From Lachancea mirantina (lineage: Eukaryota; Ascomycota; Saccharomycetes; Saccharomycetales; Saccharomycetaceae), in contig LT598463.1 in assembly GCA_900074745.1 (NCBI GenBank), positions 255,926 through 319,925 on the forward strand: a stretch of 64,000 nt of DNA, read 5' to 3'. Shown piece after piece: positions 59,893-64,000 of this stretch (its first letter is position 1; the number at the start of each line of letters is the position of its first letter). The notes under the pieces are model-generated. The model was given only the letters and a program-made list of their open reading frames with translations. It had not been told where the DNA came from and searched no databases. A program made the translations under genes and the position numbers.

Positions 59893-60126
59893 TTAAACGA
59901 GATATTTTTTAAACGAGATGTCCATTATCACTGAACGAGCACCTCTAGAGGCTTCGACCACGGCATCGGCGGTTATCAAAGCCGGTAAAAGATATCGCAC
60001 TGCGGTGAAGAGCGTTTGCGATGTTTGCGTGTCGAAAATTGGCTTCAACAGCATACTTTTTGTCGTGGAAATGAGGAAATTTGAAATGATGGAGGACAAT
60101 TTGACGAGGTTTTCTTGCGTGCTCAT
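59893..60126 (-). CDS. Small ORF, 77 codons, overlapping the NSE3 stop
   Basis: An open frame between NSE3 and NCP1 on the same strand. Its ATG overlaps the NSE3 TGA as ATGA. One hydrophobic stretch (LFTAVRYLLPALITADAVVEA) could be a membrane segment. I recognise no family. An opposed frame at 59918-60157 covers the same bases. It lies where the NCP1 promoter should be, so it may be chance or a small lineage gene. Confidence 0.25.
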   Translation of the reverse strand: MSTQENLVKLSSIISNFLISTTKSMLLKPIFDTQTSQTLFTAVRYLLPALITADAVVEASRGARSVIMDISFKKYLV

Positions 60127-61028
60127 GTTTTATAGGCATCTCCGATGCTGGAATTGATCATTTCTTCCAGATTGTCTTGATCTTGACTCCCGCGGAACAG
60201 ATCTCGGCACACGGAAACTAGCGCTTGTTTGTCGAATTCCAATTGTGCTCTTCGGCCCAATCGGTACATCACGACGGTCTCCGAGCCGTCCTGCGCACGT
60301 TCTTGCGTGCTCGTAATGTATTCTTGCTTGTCAAGACGTTTCAGAAACTCGTCCACAGGTATCTCAAGGATCGGGATCCGTTGGCCATCCGTCGGTACGC
60401 CGAACGTGGCCAGATGTGCAAGCAATTCGTTGTGTAGGATGTTATTCTTGGACAGAAGCACTAGCACGATAACCACAAGCGTCAAACCTTGCATCGCAAG
60501 CTTTACGTCCGTTGAAAACTGTTGCGAAACGTCGTTGAGTGCGACGTTGTCGAACAAGTCACCTGTGTACTCTCCGTCGGTGACGCATCCGTCGTAGATC
60601 TGAGAAGTCTCTTTGAAGAGCAAGGTTTCGAAAGCAGCTGGACCGCGCGGTAGTGTCGATACTAGAAGGAAGTGTTGTGCCCTACTGGTAACCGAAATGT
60701 TTTCAGAATCATTAGACGCCTGCGTCATTGACTTCGCAGTCGTTGTACCGCTACCACCGGTATTGGCTCGTTTTTCAGACAGTCCCTGCAACTTGAGACC
60801 ATAAGTTTCATCCAGTAAAGAATTCAGCTCGTTAAAGCATCTATCAAACCGTCCCGATGGTTTCAAACGGACCGAGTCTCCGATTTCTTTAAAGATTGTG
60901 GCAAGTCGGTTTCTGCTGATTATAGCAGATTGTGATTCTGCCAACGAAAGAACCGATCTCGTCGCACTGACGGCGACACGTGTCACCTTATCATTGTTTG
61001 AAGAATTATGGAGCTCGACCTCTTCCAT
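60123..61028 (-). CDS. NSE3: SMC5-SMC6 complex subunit Nse3 (MAGE fold)
   Basis: 301 residues (S. cerevisiae YDR288W, 303). Nse3 forms a DNA-binding trio with Nse1 and Nse4 at the heads of Smc5-Smc6 in repair and segregation. MAGE-type winged-helix segments are visible: AQHFLLVSTLP, LTLVVIVLVLLSKNNILHNELLAHLATFG, and the second-wing part IPVDEFLKRLDKQEYI followed by MYRLGRRA. Neighbouring INM2 and YDR286C confirm the assignment. Confidence 0.92.
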   Translation of the reverse strand: MEEVELHNSSNNDKVTRVAVSATRSVLSLAESQSAIISRNRLATIFKEIGDSVRLKPSGRFDRCFNELNSLLDETYGLKLQGLSEKRANTGGSGTTTAKSMTQASNDSENISVTSRAQHFLLVSTLPRGPAAFETLLFKETSQIYDGCVTDGEYTGDLFDNVALNDVSQQFSTDVKLAMQGLTLVVIVLVLLSKNNILHNELLAHLATFGVPTDGQRIPILEIPVDEFLKRLDKQEYITSTQERAQDGSETVVMYRLGRRAQLEFDKQALVSVCRDLFRGSQDQDNLEEMINSSIGDAYKT

Positions 61029-61361
61029 TGGTTTACAGACGGGTCCTCGGGTTAGTTCCTGATTGATGATGAAGGGTTTTCCATTTCATATTCTTATATA
61101 TAATACCTTAATAGTTTAACAGGCCCATCATAAAAAACGACCAATTTCCTGGGAATGCCTAGTTTTGAGCAGAGGTTCGGCCAATAGGTCATCTTTTGAG
61201 TGCTGTTATCAGCCGGCATGTACGTGGTAAACTTGAGACATGCTACGGCTTGTGTGGTGAGCCCTGGTCGGTTCTTCCAGGGTTTTCTGATGAAAACGCT
61301 TGAAAACGACCAAAATGACAAGGTTTCTGACAACACAGCGCTGACAGTGCTGACAGCATAG
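61029..61361. promoter_or_regulatory. NSE3 promoter / INM2 3' region
   Basis: About 330 bases between tandem minus-strand genes. Frames near 61094-61447 overlap the end of INM2 in another phase and are not credible. No motif recognised. Confidence 0.4.
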
Positions 61362-62258
61362 TTAGCCCTGCCAGAAATACTTGAGTTTCCCAGCAACGTG
61401 CGACCAGAATTCCTCGATGAATTTGTCCTGCGAGGATTCCGAAGCACCGCCTCTCACGGCCAAATAACACCTTTCATCCACCGGGATTTTCCACTCGTTG
61501 GCATTACCGCCAACAACTTTTCCTCCGGTCTCTGTCAGGATACACCAGCCGGCGCAAACGTCCCACGCCCAGCATCCGCCCTCCCAGTACGCATCGAGAT
61601 ATCCGCTTGCGACCATGCACATGTTCATCGCCGCACTACCGCAACTTCTGCTGCCGTGGATGTAGCCACCTTGGTCGCTGAGCAAGCTTCGATACGTGGC
61701 CTGCTTTATATCGAAATTGTCGTCACCAGATGACCCCGAGGACCGCTCAGACCCGCTTTCAAGCGCAATGATCGACCGCTGCAGCCCAAGTGGCCGTTCC
61801 ACCGGTTTCAAAGGCTCACCATTTAAAAAAGCGCCGTTCCCTTGCGAAGCATGGTACAATTGGTTCAGATGCGGATTGTACACAACCCCGACAACCGGCA
61901 CTCCCTTTTCCACGAGCCCCATCGACGTGCAACTGTACGGGTAGCCGTGGATGAAATTCGTCGTTCCGTCAATTGGATCGACTATAAACGTAGGAGCATC
62001 TGAAATTTCACGGTCTGCAGACGTATAACTCTCTTCTCCGATGAAATGGAAATCGGGATACTCGGCTTTCAATCTTTTCAAGATCGTCTGCTCGATCTGC
62101 TTGTCGATCGCCGTAACCAAATCAACCTGGTTCGCTTTGTCGTCGAACGAATCGAACATTTTGCCAGCGTTTTCCTTCAAAACGGGCCCAACTTCTTTCG
62201 TTGCAAGTTCCACCAAAACGGTTTCGATATTCTTCAATTCTTGCTTGCTCAATACCAT
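61362..62258 (-). CDS. INM2: Inositol monophosphatase 2
   Basis: 298 residues from MVLSKQELKN (S. cerevisiae Inm2, 292). The frame is open a further 44 codons upstream, but that part has no family counterpart. Same family marks as INM1: GEESYTS, the signature DPIDGTTNF, and WDVCAGWCIL. Position between NSE3 (YDR288W) and YDR286C equals YDR287W, i.e. INM2. It carries a Ser/Gly insert (SERSSGSSGDD) not present in the INM1 copy. Confidence 0.94.
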   Translation of the reverse strand: MVLSKQELKNIETVLVELATKEVGPVLKENAGKMFDSFDDKANQVDLVTAIDKQIEQTILKRLKAEYPDFHFIGEESYTSADREISDAPTFIVDPIDGTTNFIHGYPYSCTSMGLVEKGVPVVGVVYNPHLNQLYHASQGNGAFLNGEPLKPVERPLGLQRSIIALESGSERSSGSSGDDNFDIKQATYRSLLSDQGGYIHGSRSCGSAAMNMCMVASGYLDAYWEGGCWAWDVCAGWCILTETGGKVVGGNANEWKIPVDERCYLAVRGGASESSQDKFIEEFWSHVAGKLKYFWQG

Positions 62259-62448
62259 TTCGAGCGATATTTTCCAATGCTTTCTCGTGTTTGCTTGTAA
62301 ATGTGCACTCAACCTTCCAAGTTCTACGGTTTTGACAATGTGGACCTTTATATACCCTTGCTGCCTGTTTCCTAGGGTTCCCCATATCACTAAACGCTTT
62401 CTTCATTAGCAAAAATAGGCCTTTCGTTCAAAATGAATATTTCATTCG

Positions 62449-62454
62449 AAAAAA
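62449..62454 (-). terminator. Pol III T-run after tRNA-Gln
   Basis: Six A on the plus strand read as TTTTTT on the tRNA strand, starting with the discriminator base. This is the usual RNA polymerase III stop. Confidence 0.8.
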
Positions 62455-62525
62455 GGTCCTACCCGGATTCGAACCGGGGTTGTTCGGATCAGAACCGAAA
62501 GTGATAACCACTACACTATAAGACC
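62454..62525 (-). tRNA. tRNA-Gln (CUG anticodon)
   Basis: 72 bases that fold as a cloverleaf: acceptor stem GGTCTTA / TAGGACC (one G-T pair), D arm with AGTGGTTA, anticodon stem TTCGG/CCGAA with loop TTCTGAT giving anticodon CTG, and T arm with B box GGTTCGAATCC (plus strand 62465-62475). It closely resembles S. cerevisiae tRNA-Gln. No intron. CCA is not encoded, as normal for eukaryotes. Confidence 0.95.
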
Positions 62526-62689
62526 CTTTACAGCTGTGGGCAGTGGTTTTGGGAAGCTTCTAAAGGATATAGCAGAATGGATTGATGTCGAAGAATCATA
62601 AGTAATGGTAGACAGACGACACAGAAGAAACCCAAAACGGTAGCGAAACGATAGGGAAAGGGTACAGGAAGAGCAGCCAGTAAATAGCC

Positions 62690-63067
62690 ATGATCAGAGT
62701 TAATCCGGGACGTCGATTAAACGGTTTGCGGGTGTTTTCGAGAAGCTTGAGTGCCCAAAGCAGCAGCAGTGCAACGAAAAACGACAACATAAGAGTGACG
62801 CTATTCTCTAAAGAAAACTGCGGGCTGTGCACCAGGGCGACGACGGTTGTCGAAAAAGTACTTACGCAAGAGCAATTTGGTGCCGTGACGTTTAACGTCA
62901 AGGATATCGATAGGCCGGAGAACAAAGAATGGTGGACAAAATACTGTTTGGACGTGCCCGTGGTGCACGTGGAGCGCGGCACGGACGCGGCATCTTTAGT
63001 AAAGATATTCCATAGGGTGGACGAGAAGGAGTTGGAGACTGCGATTCAAAAGGTGGAAGGTTTGTGA
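62690..63067 (+). CDS. Glutaredoxin-like thioredoxin-fold protein (YDR286C type)
   Basis: 125 residues (S. cerevisiae YDR286C, 114). An Arg/Ser-rich start (MIRVNPGRRLNGLRVFSRSL) looks like a mitochondrial presequence. Then comes a DUF836/glutaredoxin-like fold with redox motif CGLC in VTLFSKENCGLCTRA and a cis-Pro region DVPVVHVE. The substrate is unknown. It converges with the next gene (24 bases apart) and neighbours INM2, as YDR286C does. Confidence 0.9.
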   Translation: MIRVNPGRRLNGLRVFSRSLSAQSSSSATKNDNIRVTLFSKENCGLCTRATTVVEKVLTQEQFGAVTFNVKDIDRPENKEWWTKYCLDVPVVHVERGTDAASLVKIFHRVDEKELETAIQKVEGL

Positions 63068-63090
63068 AGCGTCTCGCGCACGCGCTTCCT

Positions 63091-64000
63091 CTATTCTCGC
63101 TTCGTCCGCTTGTTGCTCGTGTTGTCCTCGAGTAGAAGCTTTTTCTTTCTTGTAGCGCGCATAGCCGATTTTTCCTGTTTGAGCAACGACGCAACTGCCA
63201 TTTCAAGGTCGTCGCTCGAAGATGACGGCAACTCGAATGCGTCCTCGTGATTATCACCGTGTGTGTCGGACGTTTGAGCCCTTGTGGGCGGGCCCAGCGC
63301 TGTTTTCGTCCGTCGGGCCTTCAAACCAGCCGAGTGTACTGCTGGCGCCGGTTTCACTCGCCCTATCAGCTTCTTCGCCGCTTCGAGCTCTTCCTCAGGC
63401 AGACTCACCTTGCCCTGCATCTCGACTTTTTTTGTGACGCTCGCGGGGTTTTCTCTTCCCCGCGGCACATCGCGACAGGACTCTTCAGCAAAAGACTGAT
63501 CATTCACGACCGATTTCTCGACTTTCTTTTTGAGCGCGTTGCGCTCCGCTGTGATCATTCCCAAAATATTGGCCTGAGCTGCAAATTGGCTTGCAAACAT
63601 TGTTTCAACTGATCGCACTTCGCACCTAATCCTTTCGATCTCTTTATCCTTTTTAGTCACCAACTCATTCATCTCCTTCTGCTGCGTCTTAAGCCCGAGC
63701 ACCTTGTCCCGCAAAGTTTTGATTTCTGCATCTTTCGCATTTATCATATTAATAGCCTCGCCCTTCTGTAACGATATTTGGTGACACTCCCGTTGTAAAT
63801 CGCTCACGTTTTCTCGATCGATCTGCAACCTTGCAATGTCAGCATTCTGTGCCTCGATCATCTCAGAAATAGCACTCACCGAGTCCGCTGCACCTCTCAG
63901 CATGTGCATAATTTCTAGCAACGAACAATCAAGCTTCGACGTTGCTATTCCGTTTCCGGACAAGGCCATCTGACTTTCGATGAACTCGAGGGTCTTGTGT
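63091..64000 (-). CDS. ZIP1: C-terminal part of coiled-coil protein, probably Zip1 (cut by window edge)
   Basis: The frame has an ATG at 63969 but stays open upstream to the window edge (the extra codons read HKTLEFIESQ), so this is likely only the 3' end of a longer gene. Residues from the edge to about 63490 form a heptad coiled coil (IARLQIDRENVSDLQREC, EIKTLRDKVLGLKTQQKEM). The rest is an unstructured tail with a basic end (TRKKKLLLEDNTSNKRTKRE). The transverse-filament protein Zip1 of the synaptonemal complex has this design, and YDR285W (ZIP1) is the next gene after YDR286C in this order and orientation. The assignment leans on position; the tail is not conserved enough to read by eye. 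Confidence 0.65.
   Translation of the reverse strand, partial: HKTLEFIESQMALSGNGIATSKLDCSLLEIMHMLRGAADSVSAISEMIEAQNADIARLQIDRENVSDLQRECHQISLQKGEAINMINAKDAEIKTLRDKVLGLKTQQKEMNELVTKKDKEIERIRCEVRSVETMFASQFAAQANILGMITAERNALKKKVEKSVVNDQSFAEESCRDVPRGRENPASVTKKVEMQGKVSLPEEELEAAKKLIGRVKPAPAVHSAGLKARRTKTALGPPTRAQTSDTHGDNHEDAFELPSSSSDDLEMAVASLLKQEKSAMRATRKKKLLLEDNTSNKRTKRE

Noticed and set aside
60229-60597. 122-codon plus-strand ORF inside NSE3
   Set aside because: Antisense shadow of NSE3; the minus strand carries the MAGE-type protein.

Overview
The window is nuclear DNA of a budding yeast of the family Saccharomycetaceae that branched before the whole-genome duplication (WGD). Almost every gene is a single intronless ORF with a clear Saccharomyces cerevisiae counterpart, packed at about one per 2 kb. 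From about 7 to 31 kb the order and strand match S. cerevisiae chromosome VIII gene for gene: MYO1, MAS2, THR1, VMA16, RPN1, DAP2, YHI9, SLT2, RRM3, ERC1 (YHR023 to YHR032). Further right, chromosome VIII genes alternate with chromosome XI genes (ELF1 YKL160W, RCN1 YKL159C) and then with chromosome IV genes (RNH202, RRP45, MRX10, NSE3, INM2, YDR286C, probably ZIP1). Such interleaving is what an unduplicated ancestor-like genome gives. An intact hAT transposase gene, a type described from Lachancea, makes Lachancea or a close relative the likeliest genus. The species call is inference.

Layout. 1-7 kb: sparse, with a divergent Ras-like GTPase, an F-box/LRR protein and two long gene-poor stretches. 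7-31 kb: the conserved block (cytokinetic myosin, mitochondrial processing peptidase, homoserine kinase, V-ATPase c'' subunit, proteasome base subunit, vacuolar dipeptidyl aminopeptidase, PhzF-fold protein, cell-wall-integrity MAP kinase, replication-fork helicase, MATE transporter). 31-32 kb: an unassigned protein with a GCR1_C DNA-binding domain. 32.7-42 kb: CIC1, ELF1, COX6, RCN1, an Nramp metal transporter, FSH1, YHK8. 42-46.6 kb: a 4.6 kb gap between YHK8 and AAP1, neighbours in S. cerevisiae, here holding a hAT transposase gene with its catalytic residues in place plus 1.7 kb of unexplained sequence. 46.6-64 kb: aminopeptidase, inositol monophosphatase 1, a decayed acyl-CoA-synthetase-like ER protein, RNase H2 subunit B, exosome subunit Rrp45, a DOG-type sugar phosphatase, Mrx10, cytochrome P450 reductase, Nse3, inositol monophosphatase 2, tRNA-Gln(CUG), a glutaredoxin-like protein, and the C-terminal part of a coiled-coil protein in the ZIP1 position that runs off the right edge.

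Several promoters carry readable circuit logic: a Gcn4 site before THR1, a PACE-like Rpn4 site before RPN1, a perfect Rlm1/MEF2 site before SLT2 (feedback on the kinase that activates Rlm1), and RRPE plus repeated PAC cores before CIC1. The points most worth following are the hAT insertion and its flank, the GCR1_C protein, the YHR045W-type pseudo-synthetase, the degenerate Ras-like GTPase, and two inositol monophosphatase genes lying 11 kb apart before the WGD.
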